Below are positions 33,626-44,395 of a stretch of 64,000 nt of DNA, in pieces (the first letter of the stretch is position 1; every line of letters starts with the position of its first letter). The stretch is from the NCBI GenBank assembly GCA_023525975.1, contig CM042046.1:54679373-54743372 (forward strand). The letters run 5' to 3'. Origin of the DNA: Smallanthus sonchifolius. Lineage: Eukaryota; Streptophyta; Magnoliopsida; Asterales; Asteraceae. The position numbers and the translations under genes were made by a program. Under the pieces are notes generated by a model that was given only the letters and a program-made list of their open reading frames with translations, did no database searches and was not told the DNA's origin.

Positions 33626-34001
33626 GATAGAGAAGGTATCCACCCCTTTATAAGGTGTTGGCTATTTTAGTGTAATTGTATTAACTAATTGACCAAATTA
33701 ACCATATTAAATATCAAACAAAATAGGAGGTGCGGCGTGCACACCTGTTTGAATTTATTTGATTACCTAATCAATACTTTAGGGGCGAAGCCCCTAAGTA
33801 ACGGAGGTCCGGGGCAGCGCCCCTGAAAACGGGGTCCAAGAGGCAAAGCCCATGGCTAGGATCGAGCTCCTTATAAGGAAGGTATCCACCTCCTTATAAG
33901 GAAGGATTCGTTCTTCCTCTCAACAGTGGATTGTAATATCTCACATCGGTTGAGGGGGAGAATGAAGTCTTCCTAATAAAGGGGTGGATACCTTCTCTAT
34001 C
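33626..34001. repeat. 28-bp inverted repeats around a GC-rich module
   Basis: GATAGAGAAGGTATCCACCC at 33626-33645, extending to about 33653, is repeated inverted at 33973-34001. Between them lie a GGGGCGAAGCCCC-type module (33782-33840), an internal partial copy of the same phrase (about 33875-33905), and an LTR-like start TGTAATATCTCACATCGG at 33932. It looks like a small non-autonomous element or a composite of two; the class is not resolved. Confidence 0.4.
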
Positions 34002-34520
34002 AACTTAGTGAGAAATTGCATTTTCTAGTGGTTATTCTTCCATTTATACTAAACACGTATTAACTTCAGCAATTAAATAAAAACTGAACCATACTGTTTC
34101 GAATAACAGTTAATAATCAATTTAAGTTACTATGTTTGTGACTGATATTTTCTTATTTGGGGTGTTTGTTATTATTTAGTTGAGTACTATACAATATATC
34201 ACGAGATGATTGATAAACAAACAAAAAACGAGTTTAGATTATAATACAAGTAATATATTAAATAGAAGAATTCAGTAACCTAATTATGTATGATCTAACA
34301 CACAAAAATATAATTTCACATAATAATGTTTTTAAGAAAGAAACTTTAATTCCTTTTTTCATAAACAATGTGTATATAAATATGATTTATAAAGTTAACC
34401 CTAACAAGATCTTTAATAATCGCCAACATTGAACCACTGTAACATGTGTAAACCCTGGAATTGAGAACATCGATGTTACTTTGATTGTATGAAGTTTTCA
34501 GAACGTTAATTTTGACGTTT

Positions 34521-34553
34521 AAAGCGCCGCAACGCGCGCGGGTATAACACTAG
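34521..34553 (+). mobile_element. Helitron-like 3' terminus (plus)
   Basis: AAAGCGCCGCAACGCGCGCG followed by GGTATAACACTAG and then T: a GC-rich hairpin about 12 nt before a CTAG end, next to a T. This matches plant Helitron 3' ends. The 5' TC end is not identified; 34002-34520 between holds only AT-rich sequence. Confidence 0.5.
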
Positions 34554-34609
34554 TATTAGTAACAAGTAACAATAAGTTTTTGTGGGAGGTTGTAAGATAT
34601 CGTTTGTAA

Positions 34610-35400
34610 TACAACCTGTGTTGCAAAAACCGGGATTAATCATGATTAATAGGTGATTTAAGGGCGATCTATCTCTAATTGGATAATCACTTTGGAATTT
34701 TCATGTAATCGGTCTACTAATCGCTAGGCGGTTCAAATCGGTGCAGAGATTTTTTTTCATTTATCTCTTGTTCTTTATTAAAATTAAAAGTTTCATCTTG
34801 AAAATTAAAGTTTTAACAAAATTCATCAAGACTTTTACATGTGTGTGCATCAAGATGTTGTATATATAGGTTTTTAGGTTGTACATATATTTTTAATTTT
34901 TATATTTTGTTTAATGAAATATTATTTTAAATACTATTTTCATAAACTTTTTTAATTTTTATAATTTGTTTTATTAATCTTCATTTATTTTATAATTTTT
35001 ATTTTATGGTTGTTTCTAGTTAAATGAAAAATAATATTCTTTATGGTTTGTATTTTGTATATTAATGAAATTTAATTTGAAGTTTATTTTGTTTACATTT
35101 ATTTTTTATTTTTATTTAAAAATAAAGTTTAGGGATATGAAAGATGGTCACGCTTCTTCTAATGATGGAATGAGAAAAATGACGTGATATTGACGTGGAA
35201 AAGAGAGTGTGAATGACAGCCTCCACTTAATACCATGTAAACTGCTCACCAATATGACGCTTTTCATAAGTACGTTTATAACATCCTTCTAAGTATCATT
35301 GTATGACAACCTCATATTGGTCTTAGAGAAGCTTTTAAGTAGCAATTCAAGAGAGTTAATCGTAATGAAAGAGAATCATGCGAATGTAAATTTAAATTGC
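34610..35400. other. AT-rich stretch with a MITE-like fragment
   Basis: 34617-34750 (GTTGCAAAAACCGGGATTAA ... AATCGCTAGGCGG) resembles one end of the hAT-like MITE at 63248-63617. No matching second end was found. The remainder is AT-rich with no gene. Confidence 0.35.
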
Positions 35401-35528
35401 TGGATCACGAATTACAAACAAGATCTATGATGGCGCTCTTTTACGTTTAACTAAAACATACACGAAGAGTGAACTCTCCCATCCCAGTCTACATGTACAA
35501 CAGGAAACTTTTGCCAATACACTGAATA

Positions 35529-35938
35529 TTACATGGGCCGAAACTCCAAGCCACAGAGAATAAGGCCGGACATAGTTCCCTCGTAAGTTATCAACTTCAA
35601 ATTCACGGGAATACAACCATTTTTAAGTTGATGATTTGAGTTTAATTTCCAGACTTTAACCTCCATCCATCCATCCATCTTGCCTTTGTTCTGGAACACT
35701 AAATTTTTCATGAAAATTCAATGGGCTTGGGGATCTAAAATAGATAATTTCATCCTCTTTATTGTTTCGATGGAGTAGATCTCGCACTTTCACTGGACAA
35801 TGCAACCCAACACATTTTTCTGAAAGTTTGAAAACAAGGTGACACGAATATTCTGTATCTTGTGACAACATTTGACTTTGAATTTTGTAATTGATACGAA
35901 ATACTTGTTGTGGTAGTAGCTCAATCACCTCTTGAAAT
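35529..35938 (-). pseudogene. PP2-like domain 2, last exon, frameshifted by a 4-bp unit
   Basis: Reads FQEVIELLPQQVFRI ... YSCHLVFKLSEKCVGLHCP ... VPEQRQDGWM, then the frame breaks in a GATG/CATC tetranucleotide run (35663-35679) where one extra unit gives an early TAA. The expected tail (VKVWKLNSN ... GTMSGLILCGLEFRPM) is intact in the next frame down to 35529. The last roughly 50 residues would therefore be lost. Confidence 0.75.
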
Positions 35939-38900
35939 CTGCATGTATGATGATAAATCATAGTGAAGTTGTATAACTGGGAAATGTATATGAACAACAA
36001 GAATTAGAAGCCATGATTAAGTTAGTTTGAAAAGAAAACCTTGACTCGGCAGAGGATTGCAAATGAAAATATTTCGATTTAGAAGAGTCATACAAAACCT
36101 CCATTGCTGAAAGCATAAGATGTTCCTTTTCACTGATTTCATTTACGGATAACAACTGTTCATAAAAAGGGTCGAGAGAAAGGATTTATTACCAAAGAAT
36201 ATTGTATCTTAATAAGACCTTTTAAGCAGTTTTTTAAAGGTCAATTACCTGATCCTTGTTTGAGTTTGATTTCAAAATTTGTTGGACTTCCTCTCTTTCT
36301 TCATTTTTCACCTTAAAAACAAAAAAAAAACATATTATATACTAATTATTATAAAATAGTTACATATACATCTACCGATGCTTTAAAACACAAATAGGAA
36401 GCTATAGGGTGTTTTCAAACTTACGTTGTCAATGACTCGAAATTCGATGCCTTCAACATAGATGGGACACTTTCCACAATAATATCGTGAAAAGCTTTCA
36501 AGTACAAACTCAAATTTAGTATATTTCTTCTCACTCAAAAATCTACACAATTCAATCATCATCCACTTGTCGTCTCTCCATGTTGCGAAATATGCATGTA
36601 AGTTTTCGCGACCTTTTTTGTACTTTAGGTTCACGTACATTGGTTTACTTGAAAATTTTCTTCTATCACACAATTTGAAGACGAGATAAGCACCGTAATT
36701 GACACCTGGTGATAAAAACCGACTTTTTATCTTTATTTTGATCTTCAATTTGGAGACATCAAACAACTCTGCTACTTTTGAAAACCTGCACTTATTATAG
36801 GATATTAAAGTCTATATTTGTATACAGATAGAAAACCCACACACATTTACAGTTTTCAAGGTCTAGCAATACCAAGGTGTGGTAAAGGTGTAGGGTTCAA
36901 GTCTCATGAAGGATAAAAGGTGTAGATTTAGAGTCTGTGTAAGTAGTGATTCTAAAAAATTATACTCTTCAGTTTACTTCCACTTTTCCTCAAAATAAAC
37001 GAAATAGTTTCATATTTTGGACAAAAATTCATGTTGATCATATCATTTTAGCAGTTAATAAAGAGAGATACAACCCGCTGCATCTAGAACCGGTGATTTT
37101 GCATGTGATCGCTCGGAGTCGCATGAACATGTTTAGAAAAAAGAAAAGCATAGAAAGAGATATGAACCTTGATTCTTGAACAGATTGCCACATATATGAC
37201 GTGTTTTTGTTGAATATTTTTTTTTCAATATTCGACAAAACATTTCTGTTTCATTTATTTGTTGATATGTTTTGATTTATGTTTCATTGAATATTAAAGT
37301 TTTAGTACAAATGTACAGAAGCTAACTCAATCAAATAAAAGTTCGAAAACTTACTTGGAATTGCAGAGCCTTCTTAAGTTTTGTTACTACATCACTTGCA
37401 TTTGGTCGAACATACCATTCATCCTCTAAGCATTTAACGAAAATTTTCTGAAATTCAGTCAACGCTTTAGGCGCAATTTGTTCCTTTATACCCTCAAATA
37501 TCATCTCATCAAGGTTTCCTTTCGCATTGTAATGTCTGACAGCTAAAGGGCCTAACGATTGAGAGTGATCCTTGCATCCCTCAATCCATGCCAATCTCCC
37601 GCACAACATCTCAATTAAAATTACACCTAATGAGTATATATCAGACCATATTCCTAAATATCCCGTAGTTTGGTATTCTGGGTCAATGTATCCCGATGAG
37701 TTGCAATCATTATCATCCACATGTTCAGCCCTACCATAAAAACCTTTTTTGCAAGACAACTCAAAATTAGAAATTTTAGCATTCCAATCACCATCAAGTA
37801 GAATGCTACCACTTTTAATGTCTCTATGTTTCACTGAATCCTCTTGATCTACACCGCCTTTATGAAGAAATTCCAATCCGTTTGCAACATCGATGCATAT
37901 CTTGAGGCGTTTCATCCATGTAAGACTAGGATCACCCAAATGTTTATCGAGTCTTCCGTTACAGGCATGCTCATAAACGATAATGTTTTCATCCATTTCA
38001 TTACAGTACCCGACAAGAGAAACAATATTCTCATGCTTATACTTGAAAAGAACATCAAGCTCTGTCAAGAACTTAATATGTCCTTCACTAGACATTCTAT
38101 CCCACCGCTTTACAACAACGGGGCTAAATCCATTAGCATGTGCAACTACTCCTTCATAAAGCTTCCAATGTCTTCCTTCTCCCATGCAATTGGAACCACT
38201 AAAGTTCTTTGTGCCAAATTTTATGGCTTCAAGTGATATATGGAAGTTGTCCTTGCCAGCTTTCTGTGAATCGTTACACTTAAATTAACATCGTAATTAG
38301 AAAACAAAATTCTTATCTAAAATATTAAATTAGTTTCTATGCACTATCAATCATCATTTTAGAAAGAAATAAAAAACTAAATATATGTATATCTATAAGA
38401 ATATTGAATTAAACGATCTCACATTGTAATTAATTTACTGATAAACAAATTTTCATAAATAAACGTAACTAGTTTTTTTACCCGTGCTCTGCGGCGGGAG
38501 TTTGGCTCTTATCTGTTCGCCTTGAATGCGGGGATTGATGTAAGGTCAAATATCTCGTGTTTAAAAGTCTAGTTCGTACAATTTTATTGGTGTTACTTTG
38601 TATATCGAGTCGGTTTTACGTTGGTATTTGTATTTGTGTCTATTACAGGTGATTGGATGCTAAGTACGCGTTTCGGGAAGCATTTGGGATGAAGTAGAAG
38701 GATTAAAGGTGAAACTATGCAAAAGAGGGAGCCTAAATAGGAAGTTCTATAGTGCAAAACTTGACATAAGCATATCTCGAGATGGGATTGATGTAAGCAT
38801 ATCCAGCGTGATTGAAACACCACTGGGTTAAGTTTATTCATATAACATTAATAAAAGCTCATATCATTCATGCATCGATCTATTATCCATAATAATTTTT

Positions 38901-41900
38901 AAAACTTATAAATTCGTGTTTATAAGGGTGGGAAATCTATAAGGTTTAACCCGTGCCTAAACATGACTTTGAGATAGGATTAGGCTGAGTCGTAGCTTTC
39001 TAAGTATGAGACCCATAGACAGATTGTTGCTTGGTAATGTATAATATTAGAACACGGAATTGGGGGCTCGAGAGTCGGTGGTTGGGTTTAATCAGACAGA
39101 AATACCGATTGTTACAGATAACATGTTATGAAAATCTGTGCAGTGTATAATGAAAGTATAGTTGCAAGTTTCTGATTATGATTCCATGAATAATTATTTT
39201 TCGGGATGAAAAAGGTCAAGTGTGGGATGTGATGTAAGGTCAAATATCTCGTGTTTAAAAGTCTAGTTCGTACAGTTTTATGGGTATTACTTTGTATATC
39301 GAGTCAGTATTATGTTGGTATTTGTATTTGTGTCTATTACAGGTGATTGGATGCTAAGTACGCGTTTCGGGAAGCATTTGGGATGAAGTAGAAGGATTAA
39401 AGGTGAAACTATGCAAAAGAGGGAGCCTAAATAGGAAGTTCTATAGTGCAAAACTTGACATAAGCATATCTCGAGCTATAAAATGAGTTGTGGGGTCCAT
39501 AATATATCGATTTGGGGTAGCTCAAGAAGCCGGATGTGCAAATGAAGATTAATTCTGGATTTGGGCGTATCATACGGTCATTTGGGCGTACCATACGGTC
39601 GGGCATACCAAAGCACCGTATAGAAAGGTCGTTAACAGAAGGTTGAGCGTACGGGGAGCAGATCCAGCGTACCACCGTACGGTCGGGAGTCGGTTACATG
39701 CGGATTTTTAGGATTTTGGCCCTATTTGAAGTATACCTTTAGGGTTATGGAAATTATCAATTCCCAGCCGTTTTTGGGTGTTTTGAGGGCGATTTTCAGA
39801 GGCAAGATCAGTTCCGGATCAAGTATTGAAGCTATGCTCGCGTGTCTGACAAGCATGCGTGTCTAAGCTGCGTGTGGCTTCCTCCGGACGGATGGTTCGT
39901 TTAGGTTTTCGTATTTGATTAAGTTGTTCACCTATTTTAGATTTATTAGTTTCTGACAATAACTGATTGATTGATGTATTGGTTGAGTTAGACAATTTTA
40001 TCTATGTGTTTTGAGTTTGTTTGCTTTACAATCTTGATCGGTTGATGACAAAACTTAGTAGCAGGGTTGAGTGACTAAAGTGGGTAACTTGACACTGATA
40101 AATTGAGTGATTGAATTATACTGGTTATGACAAACTAGTTGCATAAGCTTTCTGACAAAGAATCTGTCTTCAATTACTATTTCAACTGATTTTCCAACAC
40201 TATGTCTATGTGGTGTCTAAACTGAATAACTGGATTGTATGTGAAACTTAGAACCTGAAGTCTGGAGGAAGTTACATCTTTATTTGATCTGTGTTTTATA
40301 TATCATTTACTAAACTAAGAAATTAAACTTTCCACTGATTCCCTATGAATTCGACAACCCTACTTCCTTGTCAACAGTCTAAGGTAGATAAGTAGTAGCT
40401 TTTATAAATGTTTTTTATTGACCTTGACACCGCGATCAGGGATATAACTTACTTCGAGACGCAGACTCACTATAGCCTACGATACCAAAAAATACCCGAA
40501 TTTGAATATAACTCCATTTTCAAACGTGGACAAAAAAAAACTTTTCGAATCCACGTGTTACGGTGGGAAGGTTAAATTCTTGTAATGCTCCGCTTTGAAG
40601 ACCTCTTCAATATTATCGACTCAACGAAAAAAACGTTCAACCATTATAAAAAACACCTAAAAGTAGGAAAAAAAACATATTTTATTTTTTAGATAAATAA
40701 AAAAAGAGTGTTGATCTTAAAAACGGTAAAAAAGCGTGTACCATATTACAAATGCAAACCCGCCTAAAACCATTCTAACCAGCCAGCCTTAGTGTTTCAA
40801 GCATGTTTTTAAATTCACATACGCAAACATAACTTGAGCTGAAACCAAAAAATAAAACGCCCATGCTTCGAACCACTCCAACTAGCCCACTTGAGTGTTT
40901 TTAATTCCTTTTCTTTTACCACATATGCAAACAAAATTTGCGTCACACGCGTCTCCTGGGATTCAAACCTGCGACACCCAGGTTGCCATTGCGCGTCCAC
41001 CTAAATCCACTCCAAGCAGCCCATTTTAGTGTTTTAATTACGTTTTCGAACACACAGATGCAAACAATACTTGAGCTGAAACAAACAAAAAAAGTCTCTC
41101 GGGATTTGAACCCGCGTCACCCGGGTAAGACTACGCGCATATAGAACCCACGTCGCGACGGGGGGCATTAAGCGGTAAAGAAAACTAACGTTGAAAAGTT
41201 AACGCAGCCCACGCGTGTACCAAAAACATAAGGTATCAATAACCCAAGAATTTAAAAAAGAATTATTTATAGTTAAATGAAACAAAGTTAAAAAACGAAA
41301 CCCAGTTAAAAAAATAATAATAAATAAATCAAAATGGAAGAAAGAAAAACTAATGAATTCATCTCCACCAGATTCACTGATGAATAATACTATAAGTAAG
41401 TGCAGGGGGAGTTACCAGATTCGAAACCGGGTGGAAATGAATTCCATTTTGAAAAGATATATATACTTACTTGAAAGTTTAATGCTTTCACAAGTTCCTT
41501 GATGACAAATTCTATTTTTGGACGCTCAGATTGAGTTTCTGCCAAACATTGATATGCGACTTTTGAAAATGTGTCCAAAGAATCTTGACTGACTCCTCCC
41601 CTTATCATATAAATGTTCTCATCAGCTTCCTTTATTTTTGGATCCACCAAATTATTCCATGTCCCCTCGTTGAAGCATTGTCGTGCTATTGATGGGAGCC
41701 CCGTTTGATTGAAAGTTTTATCATATGCCAATTTCCCACACATGATTTCAAACAAAACAACTCCAAAAGAGTAAATATCCGATTCAGTTTTCAATCTACC
41801 CGTACTTAAATATTCCGGATCCAAGTAATCTTCTGTCCCGGCAATATTATTGGTAACGAGGGTGCTGCGTTGTTGCCATGCATGGTGTAACCTAGAGAGC

Positions 41901-43664
41901 CCAAAGTCAGCAATCTTTGCCACCCAATTATCATCTAATAATATGTTTGCACTCTTTATATCCCGGTGTATTATACATTGTTTGTCCTGTGTACTTGTGT
42001 GAAGGTACTGCAATCCATATGCAATATCAAGACATATTTGTATACGCTGAACCCAAGTAAGATTAGTCACGTTACCAACATTTCCCAAATAATCATCAAG
42101 GCTTCCATTAGACACGTATTCGTAAACTAGAATCATCTCGGATCCTTCCTCACAAAAGCCTAAAAGAGAAACTATATTTGGATGCCTACATTTACTAAGC
42201 ATTTCAATTTCTGCAAGGAATCCTTTTTCGCTTTGCCCGTCTACTCTACTAGAGATGCGTTTAATAGCTACAATGCTATGTTTCTTAAGTAATACACCGT
42301 TATTCTTCCTTTCAACCACTAACGAATTTATGTCATCAAAATGTTCAAGTGCTGCTTTGTAAACCTTACCGAAGCCGCCTGACCCAATGCAGAATGTTTC
42401 AGAGAAGTTATTGGTTGCCAACTCTATATCACTTAATTTAAATCTCAAGTGATTCAAGCCTTTCCCCTGCAATATTACCTGTCAAAAGAAAAGTAGAGGG
42501 GATGCATCCTATATTACATCACGACTTGGAAAAAAAAATTGTGTCTTTAACTTCAATTTTTTTTTATTGAGTTTTTTAGTTTCATAAATTTTCAGAGATA
42601 TTTAAAACTGAATTACAAAAAAAAAATAACAAAAACATGTATTCCGTTTTCTACTTATAATTACCTTCAAGTGATTGGATGGCGTTCCTTCAACTGCAAC
42701 AGCTTCTAGGTGATCCTTTCATATGAATAATCAAAATAATGATACTTAAAATAGGTTATTATCTGATTAAAGGTAGAAAAAATTGAAGTCAGAGTATTAC
42801 ATGTTTGTGTTGAAGTTCCAACGCTTTCTCAAGTTTTGAGAGAACTTGATTCATGTCTAGACGCTCTGGTCGCTGCTCCTTTAAGCAATAATATGCTGTT
42901 TCAGCGAAGATGTTTGATGATTGCAAGTTCATTTGTGTTCGAAGATCGGGATTGATCAAATCATCTAGTTTTCCGTCTTCATAATGTGCTCTGGCCAATC
43001 GAGCAAAATACCAATTATCATTGTGTTGGATAGACGCTTCTCTCCCAAACAAGACTTCAAACAACAATACGCCAAAAGAGAAGACGTCTGACTTATGAGT
43101 CAAACCACTGGTGTTTTCATATGCCGGGTCCATATATTGTAATGAGCCATTATATTTACCAGTGACCTGAAGATGATGCTTTTTAACTCTATGAGCAAAT
43201 CCAAAACCGTGTAACTTGGGTTCCCAGTTGTGATCTAGTAAAACTTTGGAGCTTTTGAAGTTAGCATGTATCACATAGTAATTGGGTTCTGCATCATAAT
43301 GAAGGTATTTCAAGGCATGTGCAACACAGACACATATATGCAATCTTCGCATCCAAGTGAGGGTTGGGTCACTTAGATGTTTTTCTAGACTTCCATTGGC
43401 CTCATGCTTGTTTATGATGATTCCCTCTTCATCTTCCGCACTATAAGAAATCTTATAAACAGAGACGATATTCTTGTGCTTGATATTTTTAGAAATACTG
43501 AACTCGTTTTGCAAAAGAGTTCTTTGCGGAGATATCCGTGCAACAATATTGATAAACTCCCCTGATTGGAAGAGTCTTCCCGTGTAAACTTTACAAGTGG
43601 AACCTTGTGTCAAGAGATTTTCATCAGTCAAGACTGATTCTATCTCTTCAAATGGGATTTTACT
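35529..43664 (-). CDS. Three-kinase plus PP2-like gene (overall span), probably 3'-broken
   Basis: Exons in transcript order are 43664-42801 (pseudokinase), 42715-42665 (17-codon linker), 42466-41471 (kinase), 38263-37355 (degenerate kinase), a broken linker ending at 37168, 36785-36425 (PP2-like 1), 36311-36249 (21-codon linker), 36155-36040 and 35938-35529 (PP2-like 2). Except for the broken linker, the boundaries have GT/AG sites and phases that join. No signal peptide or membrane segment is seen, so a cytoplasmic protein is likely. Proteins with consecutive kinase domains and C-terminal PP2-like domains recur in Asteraceae (recall). Roles in defence or phloem signalling are guesses. The start codon is unresolved: an in-frame TAG precedes the first recognised exon, so an upstream exon is missing or unseen. 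The C-terminal half carries lesions. Confidence 0.75.
36040..36155 (-). CDS. PP2-like domain 2, first exon
   Basis: Acceptor ATGAACAG, donor AAG|GTTTTC after SAES. Reads LLSVNEISEKEHLMLSAMEV ... HLQSSAES; it joins the next exon through a split Arg codon. Confidence 0.7.
36249..36311 (-). CDS. 21-codon linker exon between PP2-like domains
   Basis: Reads VKNEEREEVQQILKSNSNKDQ between TTTTTAAG and GTAATT, phase 0 at both sides. It is charged, probably a helical linker. Confidence 0.75.
36425..36785 (-). CDS. PP2-like domain 1 exon
   Basis: Acceptor TGCAG, donor AAC|GTAAGT. Reads FSKVAELFDVSKLKIKI ... GAYLVFKL ... KPMYVNLKY ... LHAYFATWRDDKWMMIELCRF ... YYCGKCPIYVEGIEF. This is a phloem protein 2-like (lectin-type) module. 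The frame is open. It is the best match to the broken exon at 1881-2235. Confidence 0.8.
37168..37240 (-). pseudogene. Truncated linker exon before PP2-like domain 1
   Basis: Only the 3' end is recognisable: SYMWQSVQESR before AG|GTTCAT, which joins the next exon at FSKVAEL. The expected roughly 60-80 upstream residues are missing, with TGA in frame shortly upstream and only about 110 bp between this and the kinase exon. Deletion or decay is likely. Confidence 0.55.
37355..38263 (-). CDS. Kinase domain 3, degenerate kinase exon (303 codons)
   Basis: Starts after TTCACAG with AGKDNFHISLEAIKFGTKNF, in phase with the previous exon. The glycine loop is degenerate (MGEGRHWKLYEG), Lys is kept (VVVKRW), HRD is kept (VKHRDIKSGSILLD), but DFG is NFE (KISNFELS). 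GYIDPEY and DIYSLGVILIEM are kept. Loss of the DFG Asp usually weakens Mg-ATP binding, so it is probably inactive or atypical. The donor is CAA|GTAAGT. If this donor is not used, reading ends eight codons later. Confidence 0.85.
38469..38500 (-). mobile_element. Helitron-like 3' terminus in the kinase intron
   Basis: The minus strand reads CCCGCCGCAGAGCACGGG, a short hairpin, then TAAAAAAACTAG followed by T. This is the hairpin-plus-CTAG arrangement of Helitron 3' ends. The 5' end was not located. Confidence 0.5.
38536..40438 (+). mobile_element. Element F: deleted LTR element (Athila-like) in the kinase intron
   Basis: A 245-bp stretch at 38536-38780 recurs almost exactly at 39230-39474. 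The right copy continues to CGCGATCA at 40438, giving a 1209-bp LTR (TGATG...ATCA). A phrase GGTCAAGTGTGGGATG just before it fits an Athila/Tat-type polypurine tract. GGGAT flanks both ends (38531-38535 and 40439-40443), a perfect 5-bp duplication. Most of the left LTR and all coding sequence are gone. The Athila affiliation is inferred from the PPT and ends. Confidence 0.65.
40690..41200. repeat. Duplicated intronic unit with tRNA-like B-boxes
   Basis: A unit of roughly 240 bp with ACTTGAGCTGAAAC and CAGCCCA/TAGCCCA phrases occurs twice in diverged form. On the minus strand it carries B-box-like GGTTTGAATCCC (near 40961-40972) and GGGTTCAAATCCC (near 41102-41116). It looks like relics of the tRNA-like modules found in the LTRs of A and C. 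No gene here. Confidence 0.4.
41471..42466 (-). CDS. Kinase domain 2, canonical kinase exon (332 codons)
   Basis: All catalytic motifs are present: GSGGFGKVYKA, VAIKRI, HRDIKSANILLDD, ADFGLSR, GTEDYLDPEYL, DIYSFGVVLFEI and a late Arg. The preceding region FKLSDIELATNNFSETFCIG is typical of RLK/Pelle kinases. It should be an active Ser/Thr kinase. The donor is CAA|GTAAGT. The acceptor could be TTGCAG (42467-42469) or GACAG twelve bases upstream; both keep the frame. A 3.2-kb intron with inserted elements follows. Confidence 0.9.
42665..42715 (-). CDS. 17-codon linker exon
   Basis: Reads DHLEAVAVEGTPSNHLK between GAAAG and GTAATT. It joins in phase 0 the exon ending ELQHKH and the one starting GKGLNHLRF. 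The sequence resembles the linker of related Asteraceae kinases. It is too short to be found as an open frame alone. Confidence 0.8.
42801..43664 (-). CDS. Kinase domain 1, pseudokinase exon (288 codons)
   Basis: The acceptor is TTTAG and the donor CAT|GTAATA. The fold order of a plant RLK/Pelle-type kinase is clear: glycine loop GSTCKVYTGRL, then NIVARIS where VAIK is expected (catalytic Lys lost), CVAHALKYLH, VIHANFKSSKVLLD (HRD replaced by HAN), KLHGFGFA (DFG Asp replaced by Gly), and YMDPAYENTSGLTHKSDVFSFG. Three catalytic positions are altered while the rest is well kept, so this looks like a selected pseudokinase. Its reading frame is open. Confidence 0.85.
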
Positions 43665-44352
43665 CTAAATATTTTCATCCGTTAAAGAAAAAAAAGTTAA
43701 ATCTATTCATGATTAGGGGTATAATGTTAAATTATCACTTAATACATAAATACAAACAGTAACAGAAAAAATTGTTTTGAATGCAATTTTGAGTCTTTAG
43801 GTGCTCGAAAAACACCTGCGGAACCAGTAACCTTTTTTATGGAAGTCAGAGATTTTTAGGGTGCTTTTTTATAGCTAAATACTAATTTTTTTCGGCCTTG
43901 TTCAAGTCAGGTCTAGGACTGTAATTGAGCTGAGTTGAGGGAGGGTGGGCTTGCGCTCGGCTTGTTTATTTAAACAAAGCCGAAACGCTAAGCTCAGGCT
44001 CGGTGCATAAAAACTTTGAACCAACTCATGGCTCGTCTAGCCGGCTCATATACTTTTTAATTTGTTTTAAGGTGTATTTTTTTTACATATATTGATATAT
44101 ATCAATAAATAAATAAATTATATTTTTAACTTACTTCTGATGCATATTTTATAAACTACAAAATTTACAATTTAAGTTCAATCCAAAACCAAGTATGGGA
44201 AGGGGGTAAATTGTAAAGTCACGTTTCTAAACATATCACAAAAGCTCTAGGTGGGTGTTTGTGTGTTGAGAGAGGGAGTCAGAGAGAGGGTTTATTTCAC
44301 AAATTGAAATGACTAAGATACACCTAAAGTTAACTAAATTTATATACACACA
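43665..44352. other. Upstream of the kinase gene, no clear first exon
   Basis: I could not find an ATG exon joining in phase to 43664. 43895-44065 contains GCTCGGCTTGTTTATTTAAA-type sequence resembling a common plant MITE. The rest is AT-rich. Confidence 0.35.
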
Positions 44353-44395
44353 CTAGTTAGGAACCCGCGCCATGCTGCGACGACGTCAATTTGTA
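44353..44395 (-). mobile_element. Helitron-like 3' terminus (minus)
   Basis: The minus strand reads GTCGCAGCATGGCGCGGG, then TTCCTAACTAG followed by T. The hairpin spacing and CTAG end are typical of plant Helitrons. The 5' end is not identified. Confidence 0.5.

Noticed and set aside
41390..41470. C-terminal extension of kinase 2 (VSIYIFSKW reading)
   Set aside because: It follows a consensus GTAAGT donor and is intronic; the next exon joins in phase.
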